Assembly: GCA_017543445.1 (NCBI GenBank)
Contig: JAFYGB010000058.1
Coordinates: forward strand, 1-37,364
Source of the DNA: Lachnospiraceae bacterium
Lineage (GTDB): Bacteria; Bacillota; Clostridia; Lachnospirales; Lachnospiraceae
Direction of reading: 5' to 3'
Length of the DNA: 37,364 nt
The notes beneath the pieces were generated by a model. It had not been told where the DNA came from and did no database searches. It saw nothing but the letters and a program-made list of their open reading frames with translations. Positions within the stretch are counted from its first letter, which is position 1. Each line of letters starts with the position of its first letter. Of this stretch, positions 24,380-31,722 are shown in pieces. Made by a program: the position numbers and the translations under genes.

Positions 24380-24922
24380 TTAGAACTTCATATCCACATC
24401 CTGACGCTTGCTTTCGTCGATCTTGAAGAACTCCCGGCGGGATGCGCCAATAATGGCTGCCACCAGAGAATTCGGGAAGGACACGCACATCTGGTTATAA
24501 CGCGAGATATTCGAGTTATAGACACGGCGTGCAGCCTGAAGGTGCTCCTCCGTATCCATGATCGCGATCTGCAGCTGCTTGAACTGATTCGTCGAGCCAG
24601 GCTGCGGATAACTCTCGCCGACCGCCAGGAGCTGTTTTTGCGCATTTTCCATGGCGGCGCCGGTAGCGCCCTTCTGCGCCAGGGTCATCGCCGCACGCAT
24701 CTGGATACTCTTCAGGATGATATCCCTCTCCTCACCCAGATAGGATTTTGCTACATCGAGCATCTTCGTCAAAACATCGAAACGCTTATTCAGCGCAACA
24801 TCGATATCCGCTTCCGCCTCGCTGATCTTCACCTGCATCCGACGGATACCGTTGATCGTCAGGATGATCCATCCCACGATAATAAGTAACACAACACAGA
24901 TAACGATAACAACAGGACTCAT
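24380..24922 (-). CDS. lemA: LemA family protein
   Basis: A 180-residue membrane-anchored protein with one N-terminal span (about 3-24) and a long helical bundle (30-165). Family stretches are present: AEADIDVALNKRFDVLTKM, the central YNSNISRYN and FPNSLVAAIIG, and a short end. LemA proteins are widespread; their molecular role is not settled. Start ATG 24922 (MSPVVIVI) has GAAGGAGGG upstream. It begins 13 bases after the stop of the DUF3137 gene, a usual pairing in Firmicutes. Confidence 0.93.
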   Translation of the reverse strand: MSPVVIVICVVLLIIVGWIILTINGIRRMQVKISEAEADIDVALNKRFDVLTKMLDVAKSYLGEERDIILKSIQMRAAMTLAQKGATGAAMENAQKQLLAVGESYPQPGSTNQFKQLQIAIMDTEEHLQAARRVYNSNISRYNQMCVSFPNSLVAAIIGASRREFFKIDESKRQDVDMKF

Positions 24923-24935
24923 ACTACCCTCCTTC

Positions 24936-25811
24936 TCATTGATACACGTCCAGATTAAACTCCTCAATCGTACGCTGGATCAATGCGATCTCATTTGCGA
25001 CCTCCGCACGGACCTCCTCCACATCGTTCTTACGAAACAGACTCGGTTCCATGGGATTCTTTGAATTATTTATCGCAACATGCAGACGGTTTCCGAGGAT
25101 GCCCAACATGAACCTTCCGTCGGACTGACTGCAGTAACGGTCGATCTTCTCCATCATGTGCGGTGTCAGAAAATAGAACGCATCATGATCATCCTGCGCC
25201 ATGACTACATAACGTTTGTTGAAGTTTTCATCCTCCAAAAAGATCTCGTGGCGCCGCTCGGCTTTTCGGGTGAAGATGCCTTTCCGCTTCTTCGCGTAGT
25301 GAAAACTCTTTTCAAATACCTGCAAGTCGCCGGACAGTTCCTTCGGAAAATCGAACACCATCCATCTTCCTTCGAAGAGAACTGTGGTCGAAGAATTTCC
25401 ATCGCTGTCGGACGAAGAACTTGCAATATAAACATCGGATCGTGAGAACGGAACGCCATTGCATACACCGCTCACATAGTCGTCGCTGCTGAATTCATTT
25501 CCCATCTGGAGTAAGCCCGTGTGGGAGATGAAATTCTCGGAGAAGCCCTTCTTGTAATCCACCATGACTTCGCCGAATGCCTTCTCGAACTGACCGCGGA
25601 TCGCGCTGTCCTTCACGGCATCGAAATATTTCTTCTTACTCGGGTTCGGAATCAGTGCCGTGATGACGATACCGGTCAATGCTCCGAAGATCATTAAAAA
25701 CGGTGAGATCACCACGAGGCAGATCGCGATCAGCAATACGATACCGATCCGTATCCAAAACTGGCTTAACGCCTCTTTGCGAAGCTGCTCCAGTGCAGCG
25801 TCAGAATACAT
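24936..25811 (-). CDS. DUF3137 family membrane protein
   Basis: 291 residues. Two hydrophobic stretches near residues 20-55 form a membrane hairpin (IGIVLLIAICLVV and MIFGALTGIVITALI). The rest is a soluble domain with the family's recurrent features: VDYKKGFSENFISHTGLLQ, a Ser/Asp loop (SSSSDSDGNSS), FEGRWMVFDF, and HVAINNSKNPMEPS near the end. The function is unknown; the constant pairing with LemA suggests a common role at the membrane. ATG 25811 follows GGAGGAT. Confidence 0.88.
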   Translation of the reverse strand: MYSDAALEQLRKEALSQFWIRIGIVLLIAICLVVISPFLMIFGALTGIVITALIPNPSKKKYFDAVKDSAIRGQFEKAFGEVMVDYKKGFSENFISHTGLLQMGNEFSSDDYVSGVCNGVPFSRSDVYIASSSSDSDGNSSTTVLFEGRWMVFDFPKELSGDLQVFEKSFHYAKKRKGIFTRKAERRHEIFLEDENFNKRYVVMAQDDHDAFYFLTPHMMEKIDRYCSQSDGRFMLGILGNRLHVAINNSKNPMEPSLFRKNDVEEVRAEVANEIALIQRTIEEFNLDVYQ

Positions 25812-25923
25812 AGTCCTATCCTCCTCAAAAATCCTTTGATTCGTTTTCCCATGTATACTATAGCATAATGCTACACGGATTTCCTTAAATTATTCTTACA
25901 TCAGCAGCCAATACGCATTTGTT

Positions 25924-26550
25924 CTATGCTTCTCCGGCATAAAACACGTTTTTGTATCCGGCCTGCATGGCCGAAGCCGCCGCGATCCGGCTTTTAACGC
26001 CCTTCGCGCACACAAAGCAGATCGTTTCATCTTTCTTCGCGGGCAATGTTTCGATCGCATCCAGACATCGTGCCAGCGGTATATTGACCGCACCCGGAAG
26101 GTGACCTTCCTCGTACTCTTCGGCATCCCGAACATCGATGATGTGAACGCCTTCACGCATACGCTTTAGATCCTCGTAAGGCAGCCGCCGCGGGGCTTCC
26201 GTTGTTTCCACTCCCGGCGTCACTCCATGTCGCAGCGTCGGATCCGCTGCTCTTGATGCGATCGTCTCGGCTTCCCTCGCGGAGATCGTAGTCTGCATGC
26301 CGAATACCGGCGCTCCGTCTCCCATGATGCCCTTAATATAGACCTGGGCGACATGCTGCACACAGCGGTGACAGTCCAGCAGATCCATCAATCGGTAAGC
26401 CGGTGTGATATCCGGCTCGTCCGCTTCTTTCTTCACGATCAGCAGCCACTCGTGCACGATCTGCGCCGCCGCCTGGCGAGTGACCCCGGTCAGGCGCTTA
26501 GCTAATTCGCGGAGCTCGCACTCCTCTGTAACTGCACTTTTAGTCTGCAT
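25924..26550 (-). CDS. Rhodanese-domain protein with N-terminal helical domain
   Basis: 208 residues, no signal peptide. The C-terminal half (about 115-208) is a rhodanese domain: IDVRDAEEYEEGHLPGAVNI and the active-site loop CAKGVKSR with the cysteine that carries sulfane sulfur (about 179). The N-terminal half is an unassigned helical region with a Cys-His pair in LLDCHRC. Its start codon overlaps the 3' end of the GH27 gene by 11 bases, so the two are translationally coupled although their functions look unrelated. The protein may end early: the usual last helix after the FYAGE strand is missing. Confidence 0.85.
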   Translation of the reverse strand: MQTKSAVTEECELRELAKRLTGVTRQAAAQIVHEWLLIVKKEADEPDITPAYRLMDLLDCHRCVQHVAQVYIKGIMGDGAPVFGMQTTISAREAETIASRAADPTLRHGVTPGVETTEAPRRLPYEDLKRMREGVHIIDVRDAEEYEEGHLPGAVNIPLARCLDAIETLPAKKDETICFVCAKGVKSRIAAASAMQAGYKNVFYAGEA

Positions 26551-28369
26551 TCGGAATTACCTTGATCGTCACATTGTCACAGGCAGCCAGTTTGGAAACG
26601 CTGAATACACCGGTCGTGTTCATTGTAAACATTCCATCCCAAAGATCGATGACGATAAAATTCTTTGCATCGGCATTCCACTTATGATCCGCCGGCAGTT
26701 TATCACCGATCGCATGAAGGATCGCAGAAACATCTACGCTGAAATCACCGGTCTTCTCGGTCTCGCTCACATTGATGAACGAAAGTGCCACGGATCCATC
26801 CGCAAGCGGTTTCGCCAAAATGTCCACGCGGTCAATGTTCGTCAGATACTCACGATCTGCTGCATATTTGCCGGGAATGCTGCTGTAGATACGTTTTGCC
26901 TGCACGCCGAGCGCATCCTGATTCAAGTCGATCAGGCGCTTATTTGCAATGATCTCATAGATCGGATCACCGACCTGCACGCGGCGCAGATCCAGGCCCA
27001 GCATCAGCGGCGCACTCAGCATACACCACATCGCCATATGTGTACGGTACATCGTGTCGGTCAGGTCGTTCATGCCGATCATCAGCATATCCGGATCGTT
27101 CCAGCCCTTATCGAGTCCGGCATACTCGTCCATGATGACCGCCTTGTTGTACTGTGTGGTCACACTCGGTGTGTAGTCGTCCTTCCAGTTTCCGACGCCC
27201 GGATCCCCGTCACTGCCGACGCGGAAGGTAATGTCGTTCAGGATACGCCAGGTATCGCCGACTTTATAGCCCCAGTTCTGCGGCTGCGTCTTACCCCATT
27301 CGCAGATCGAAAGGAGGATATCGTGGTCGGGCTTCTGCTTATTGAGTTCCTTCAACAGAGTCGAATACGAACAGAGCGTATTCTCCTGCCGACGATGGTT
27401 CATAAGACGAACGATATTCGCGCCCGCTTCCAACTTCAATGTGATATCGGAAAATGTTTCAAACACAGTCCGCACCGGTGTCTCCGGTACGAAACCATCA
27501 TACGAAAGGCTCGTCGTCTTCTCGCCGACAGCTACTTGCAGCCAGCTGCCCTGGCCCTCTTCGCGAGATGTCGCATACTCGATCTCGAGGTGATAATCTC
27601 CGGCCTTCGGAACACTTACGTGAAATACCAGCTCGCCGCTACGTGCGCCTACCGGAGAAGGTCCGGGGCCGGTCCCGTCATAGGTACCGATGCTCGTTAC
27701 GCAGTCAGAAGTCTTCACGATGCAGCCGCCGCGGATCTCTCCATCGGTCAATGCACTATAGGTTTTATCGAAGCCATCTCCGAAAACACGGATCGACCGG
27801 ATGGCCGGCGCAAACACATATTTTGCATTCTGCTTATCGGAGAAGGTCGCATTGTCCCAAAGGTAATAACAGTTGTCGACTTTGATAAAATCGATGTCCC
27901 AGTCGATGTACGACTTCGCATCGTCCGCCTCGTGGCCGCAGGTGCCTACATAAGCGCTGCTGCACAGTTTGACGCCGATGTCGTTATACATGCCGAACTT
28001 CAATCCGCGTGCGTGGATGTAGTCCGCCATCGCCTTAAAGCCGCTCGGAAAGCGCTCGGCATTGCTGACCAGAAGCCCGTTTTCACGTGTGTTCTGATAG
28101 CAGCCGTCGTCCAAAACGACATACTGATATCCCAGTTTATCCAGTCCCAGGGCTACCAGCGCATCCGCCATCTGCCGTGTTAAGCTTTCGGTATTCCCGG
28201 TACCGAAGGCATTCCAGCTGTTCCAGCCCATGGGCGGCAGGTGCCCTTTCTTCTTTCCGTGAACGACGTTTCCGTCGTCAAATGTGTCATACCGGTATTC
28301 CGGCAGGACCTCATGGGGTCCCTGTTGGATCTTCGCTTCGATCTCTTCGCGGATCTCTTGCTCTGTCAT
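26540..28369 (-). CDS. Cytoplasmic GH27 alpha-galactosidase with inserted binding module
   Basis: 609 residues, no signal peptide. The catalytic barrel starts with PPMGWNSWNAFG (about 45-56). The nucleophile Asp lies in FIKVDNC (about 165) and the acid/base region is WNDPDML (about 423-429), both as in family GH27. Between them sits an extra module of about 130 residues (about 205-340; AGDYHLEIEYATSREEGQG) that looks like a CBM35-type beta-sandwich interrupting the barrel. A C-terminal beta domain follows (from about 490). It should remove terminal alpha-galactose, or a related sugar, from imported oligosaccharides. Start ATG 28369 (MTEQEIREE) follows AAGGAG; GTG 28390 lies upstream of that site. 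Confidence 0.9.
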   Translation of the reverse strand: MTEQEIREEIEAKIQQGPHEVLPEYRYDTFDDGNVVHGKKKGHLPPMGWNSWNAFGTGNTESLTRQMADALVALGLDKLGYQYVVLDDGCYQNTRENGLLVSNAERFPSGFKAMADYIHARGLKFGMYNDIGVKLCSSAYVGTCGHEADDAKSYIDWDIDFIKVDNCYYLWDNATFSDKQNAKYVFAPAIRSIRVFGDGFDKTYSALTDGEIRGGCIVKTSDCVTSIGTYDGTGPGPSPVGARSGELVFHVSVPKAGDYHLEIEYATSREEGQGSWLQVAVGEKTTSLSYDGFVPETPVRTVFETFSDITLKLEAGANIVRLMNHRRQENTLCSYSTLLKELNKQKPDHDILLSICEWGKTQPQNWGYKVGDTWRILNDITFRVGSDGDPGVGNWKDDYTPSVTTQYNKAVIMDEYAGLDKGWNDPDMLMIGMNDLTDTMYRTHMAMWCMLSAPLMLGLDLRRVQVGDPIYEIIANKRLIDLNQDALGVQAKRIYSSIPGKYAADREYLTNIDRVDILAKPLADGSVALSFINVSETEKTGDFSVDVSAILHAIGDKLPADHKWNADAKNFIVIDLWDGMFTMNTTGVFSVSKLAACDNVTIKVIPNAD

Positions 28370-28433
28370 GGTTTCGTCTCCTTTTCTCACACATCGGGTG
28401 GCTCATCTTCCGATTCCATCTTCTATCCCCACT

Positions 28434-28462
28434 ATTATACTGAAAACAGGCTAAAATTACAA
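28434..28462 (-). promoter_or_regulatory. sigma-A promoter of the GH27-rhodanese operon
   Basis: Minus strand: -35 TTGTAA (28457-28462), 17-base spacer, perfect -10 TATAAT (28434-28439). Confidence 0.7.
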
Positions 28463-28483
28463 GAAAAACCGTACGTTCCGAAT

Positions 28484-28513
28484 AAAAAAAGCGAGTCGGT
28501 CGCGCCAGCTCGC
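28484..28513 (-). terminator. Terminator after the diguanylate cyclase gene
   Basis: GCGAG (28491-28495) pairs with CTCGC (28509-28513), followed on the minus strand by seven Ts. It ends the CE15-GGDEF transcription unit. Confidence 0.8.
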
Positions 28514-28554
28514 CCACTTTATCGCTCATTCCGGCGAAACAGCGCGGGGCACGA

Positions 28555-29619
28555 TCATGCGCCTCTTCGTTTCTTTCCGGATATCCGATAGTATTCGTCT
28601 TTATCACTGTACATATAAGTTTCGGCCTTCGTGGTCAATGCATTCATCTCGACCGTTTCCGCCGGGCTGATCGCATAACCGACAGCGACCTGGTATCCGG
28701 CTTCCCTCACCTGCTGCTGCATGCGACGCATCCGCTCTTCGATCTTCGCAGCACTCCAATCCACGGTATAAGCGAGAAACTCATCGCCGCCGATGCGGTA
28801 GGTATCCCGTTTTCCGAAGTTTTCCTGTACGATATGTGCAATGGTCTGCAACATGATATCGCCGGCTTTATGCCCCTCGGAATCATTCAAAGCATGCAAA
28901 CCATTAACGTCGATGTAGACGCAGCCCAGGCTCTCCACGCAGCGGCGTGGGTACTCCTCCAGATGCCACTCATAAGAATTCCGGTTATTCAGTCCGGTCA
29001 GCTGATCCTTCTCACTCATGTATTGCAGCCGTTGCTCCAAAATGAAGCCATTGACCTTAACACGAACGATGAAAAAGATGCTGACGATCGCTAACATTCC
29101 GAACATGACCGCATTCGAAACATCCGCCATCAGGACCTTACCGCTCTTCGTATGAAAGGCAGCGATCAAATAGATCGTGACATAGAATACCAGAGACGCG
29201 ATCAAACGGATCGGGCGATCGATAAACAAAAGCGGCAGGAACAGCATCAGCACGACAAACGTGACGGTCTGCTCACCGGGGCGGCACAAAGTGCCCATCA
29301 ATATACCATAGATCATGAACAGCGAGATCGCTGCATAGATGGTAAAATACGTAAACTTCAGATGCTTTCGGCAAACTCCCGCAAGAATGAATATGATCAG
29401 GGAGCCGAATACACCAAAAATGAAAACGACCCAGGCTTCCGACATCGCGCGGATCACGAAAACATAGAGAAGTGTCATGATCGTGGTCAAAACGAATGCA
29501 ACCAAAGAATATATCGTCAAGGTAACGACATTCGCATATTCGATCTTATCTTTTACCAAGCGATATGCGTCTTTATCGACATCCGCATAAATGAGTGCGC
29601 TCTTGATCCTCTCCAGCAT
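28555..29619 (-). CDS. Membrane diguanylate cyclase (GGDEF)
   Basis: 354 residues. Six hydrophobic segments (about 30-195) form an N-terminal membrane sensor of no recognised type. The GGDEF domain follows (about 205-350), with DQLTGLNNRNSY at its start, the VYIDVNGLHALND metal/GTP site and an intact GGDEF at 277-281. It should make cyclic-di-GMP from two GTP. The inhibitory RxxD site usually just before GGDEF is not present in its proper register, so product inhibition may be weak. ATG 29619 has AGGA upstream. The gene follows the CE15-like gene by 49 bases. The same window holds a c-di-GMP-I riboswitch. Confidence 0.93.
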   Translation of the reverse strand: MLERIKSALIYADVDKDAYRLVKDKIEYANVVTLTIYSLVAFVLTTIMTLLYVFVIRAMSEAWVVFIFGVFGSLIIFILAGVCRKHLKFTYFTIYAAISLFMIYGILMGTLCRPGEQTVTFVVLMLFLPLLFIDRPIRLIASLVFYVTIYLIAAFHTKSGKVLMADVSNAVMFGMLAIVSIFFIVRVKVNGFILEQRLQYMSEKDQLTGLNNRNSYEWHLEEYPRRCVESLGCVYIDVNGLHALNDSEGHKAGDIMLQTIAHIVQENFGKRDTYRIGGDEFLAYTVDWSAAKIEERMRRMQQQVREAGYQVAVGYAISPAETVEMNALTTKAETYMYSDKDEYYRISGKKRRGA

Positions 29620-29668
29620 CTTCGGTCCTGTCCCGCCTGTCGGCGTCCTCGTGATTTGTCAATAGTTC

Positions 29669-30799
29669 TCAGACGTCCTGTCCCGCGAATACCGTCGTTT
29701 TTAACGGTGCGAGATCCGGCATCGTATCCATCCCGTAGTACATACGGTCGAAATACGGCAGGAAGAGTTTCACATCCTCTTCGATCACCGCATGGCCGAC
29801 CAGATGGAAATGTACGACCAGATGGTCGCTGAGTCCATGCTCTGCATAGACTGCATTTGCCTTTTTGTAACACTCCCACATAGCGGGTGCATTGACCCAG
29901 TCCTCGCCGGTACAGGCGGCTATGATGAAGTAATACCGGTTTTCGTCCATCGCCATCACGGGCAATGTATCCTGCTCCGGCGAAATGTCCGACGGCTCCT
30001 TAAACTCCAGGAACCGATCGACGAACCAGCCGCGCTCCGCATCCGACTGCAGACAGCTGAGGGGTTCGTTCTGTGTATAGGTGTAGGCCTGCGGACCACC
30101 GATGGATGAAAAATCGTAGGTCTTGCCTTCAGAAACATAGTTATACTGTGCCAGGCCGCCCGCACCCGAACAGGTCGGGATCGTCAGACGGAAGCGTTTT
30201 TCGAACGCGCCGCAGACGGCGGTCGCCTTACCCCAGCGGGATACACCGGTCACCATGGATGCTTCGGCATCCAGGCCGAACTCGAGATCCAGGCCTGCAT
30301 AGACCGCATCCAAAACTTTCGATGCGCCCCATGCCCACGCCATCAGACCACCGGTCTGGGTTGCGGGATCCTCGGTGTAAGGATATAGATCGTAGAAGGC
30401 TCCGAGGCGACGTATGTCATCCGAAGCGATCTGATAACAATCCATAAAAAATACGACTACCCCCTGCTCCAGAAGGTAATCCTTCGGGAAGATCGGATGC
30501 ATGCAGACTAAGAACGGAAGTCCTTTAAACTGCGAACTCTCGGCATGACGAAGGGCAAATGCCTCTCGTTGCTCCGATGTCGGAATATAAGCATGAACAA
30601 TGAACGACGAAGTCTTCTCTCCGGCTTCCACTATGATCTTCACCAGTTCTCCACCGATTGGTGCAAACGGGTTCTTCGGTTTCTCTGCGCCAGGCGCAGT
30701 TGCGGGATCCTCACCAAGTCTCTCATACGTGACATTCTCACCCTCACGCCAGATGCCATACATCTGTTCCTCGTAAAACTTCTTAACGTCCATATTCAT
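29669..30799 (-). CDS. CE15-like (glucuronoyl-esterase family) protein, cytoplasmic
   Basis: 376 residues, alpha/beta hydrolase fold. The CE15 nucleophile motif appears as GVSRWGKA (185-192, Ser 187; usually GCSRxGK), followed by the family's GAFEKRFRLTIP and SGAGG stretch. His of the triad is probably in HLVGHAV (about 337). At the place where many members have Glu (PQESG), this protein has PTCSG (Cys 210), so the acid must come from elsewhere or is lost. No signal peptide is present, unlike most known glucuronoyl esterases, which act on lignin-carbohydrate esters outside the cell. ATG 30799 has GGAAGG upstream. Confidence 0.82.
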   Translation of the reverse strand: MNMDVKKFYEEQMYGIWREGENVTYERLGEDPATAPGAEKPKNPFAPIGGELVKIIVEAGEKTSSFIVHAYIPTSEQREAFALRHAESSQFKGLPFLVCMHPIFPKDYLLEQGVVVFFMDCYQIASDDIRRLGAFYDLYPYTEDPATQTGGLMAWAWGASKVLDAVYAGLDLEFGLDAEASMVTGVSRWGKATAVCGAFEKRFRLTIPTCSGAGGLAQYNYVSEGKTYDFSSIGGPQAYTYTQNEPLSCLQSDAERGWFVDRFLEFKEPSDISPEQDTLPVMAMDENRYYFIIAACTGEDWVNAPAMWECYKKANAVYAEHGLSDHLVVHFHLVGHAVIEEDVKLFLPYFDRMYYGMDTMPDLAPLKTTVFAGQDV

Positions 30800-30819
30800 T
30801 TCTGCCTTCCGCTTTATTG

Positions 30820-30872
30820 TCGATAATAGAATCGGTTTACCGGCTCTGAAACCACATATGACCCCTTATCGA
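30820..30872 (-). promoter_or_regulatory. Structured leader of the CE15-like gene
   Basis: TCGATAA (30820-30826) pairs perfectly with TTATCGA (30866-30872), enclosing a smaller CGGT/ACCG hairpin. The structure lies between the promoter and the ribosome site of the esterase gene. Confidence 0.4.
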
Positions 30873-30890
30873 TTCAACACCATTAGAACT

Positions 30891-30919
30891 ATTATAGTAT
30901 ATTCAACTATTTATTTCAA
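30891..30919 (-). promoter_or_regulatory. sigma-A promoter of the CE15-GGDEF operon
   Basis: Minus strand: -35 TTGAAA (30914-30919), 17-base spacer, perfect -10 TATAAT (30891-30896). Confidence 0.75.
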
Positions 30920-30977
30920 GGCATATAGCCCGAATTTTTCATTTTCTTACATTTCTTGCAAAAATGCAAGAAGCAAA

Positions 30978-31010
30978 GATCTCCGAAACACTTGACGCAT
31001 CCCGGAGACC
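30978..31010 (-). terminator. Terminator after the XRE regulator gene
   Basis: GATCTCCG (30978-30985) pairs with CGGAGACC (31003-31010), followed on the minus strand by TTTGCTTC and then a CTTGCA/TGCAAG hairpin with a T-rich loop. It lies 9 bases after the stop. Confidence 0.6.
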
Positions 31011-31018
31011 TGTTTCTT

Positions 31019-31642
31019 TTATTTTTGCTCTTGTTCGTCTGTCAGCACTTTCTTCTGCCAGCTTCTCTCACCGCATTTGGGACATTTCATGAGACGTGTC
31101 CTGCCCATATGCGGCGCATTTAGTGTCCGAAAATACGTCGGGACCAGCCTGTATCCGCACTTTTGGCATTCATAGTATCCTGCCTTCTGTTCGATCACCA
31201 CGCCGACGAGGGCCAGCACGACGATGAACGTAACTCCGACCGCGATCAGCACGGCCTGCAGCCACTCGGGGATATCGGCAAATGCTCCTACCAGGATCAG
31301 GGAAAACGCCGCAATAAACGCCGGAATGCCAAACAGGACTTCGATCCGAAGCATCTGTCGGTTCTGCTCCTCGATCTGACGTTTCATTTCGATCATATTC
31401 TCTTCTGCTCTTCTGTCATATACTTCTGCCATGATTTTTTCGCCCGACAGGAGTTCATTTACATTGATCTTCAGCAATCCGCAAAGTTCCAGCATGATCC
31501 CGGAATCCGGCATGGATCTTCCGTTCTCCCATTTTGATACTGCACGGTCACTGATGCCGAGTTTCTCAGCCAGCGCCGCCTGCGTCATGCCCTGCTCCTT
31601 TCTGCAAGAAGCAATGAATTTTCCGATTTTGATCTGGTCCAT
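31019..31642 (-). CDS. Membrane-bound XRE-family regulator with zinc ribbon
   Basis: 207 residues. An N-terminal Cro/C1-type helix-turn-helix (about 4-62; MTQAALAEKLGISDRAVSKWENG) is followed by a helical linker (70-100), two membrane spans (about 102-150), and a C-terminal domain with two CxxC pairs (YECQKCGY and MKCPKCGE) that should bind zinc. The layout is known among Firmicute XRE regulators; the signal is unknown. Start ATG 31642 (MDQIKIGKF) has GGAGG 8 bases upstream; the GTG at 31651 lies within that site. It begins 80 bases after the beta-helix/LuxR gene and has no clear promoter, so it may be co-transcribed. Confidence 0.9.
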   Translation of the reverse strand: MDQIKIGKFIASCRKEQGMTQAALAEKLGISDRAVSKWENGRSMPDSGIMLELCGLLKINVNELLSGEKIMAEVYDRRAEENMIEMKRQIEEQNRQMLRIEVLFGIPAFIAAFSLILVGAFADIPEWLQAVLIAVGVTFIVVLALVGVVIEQKAGYYECQKCGYRLVPTYFRTLNAPHMGRTRLMKCPKCGERSWQKKVLTDEQEQK

Positions 31643-31722
31643 ATCGGGCACCTCCTTTCATGACCGAGCATAGCCCATCCCGTGGCCAATGTACACGTAC
31701 CGCCGGTTGAGATTCCGACACT

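Noticed and set aside
26405-28183. 592-codon open frame on the plus strand opposite GH27 and rhodanese
   Set aside because: It runs across two recognised genes and the translation (rich in Arg, His and Ile) resembles no protein; a shadow of codon bias.
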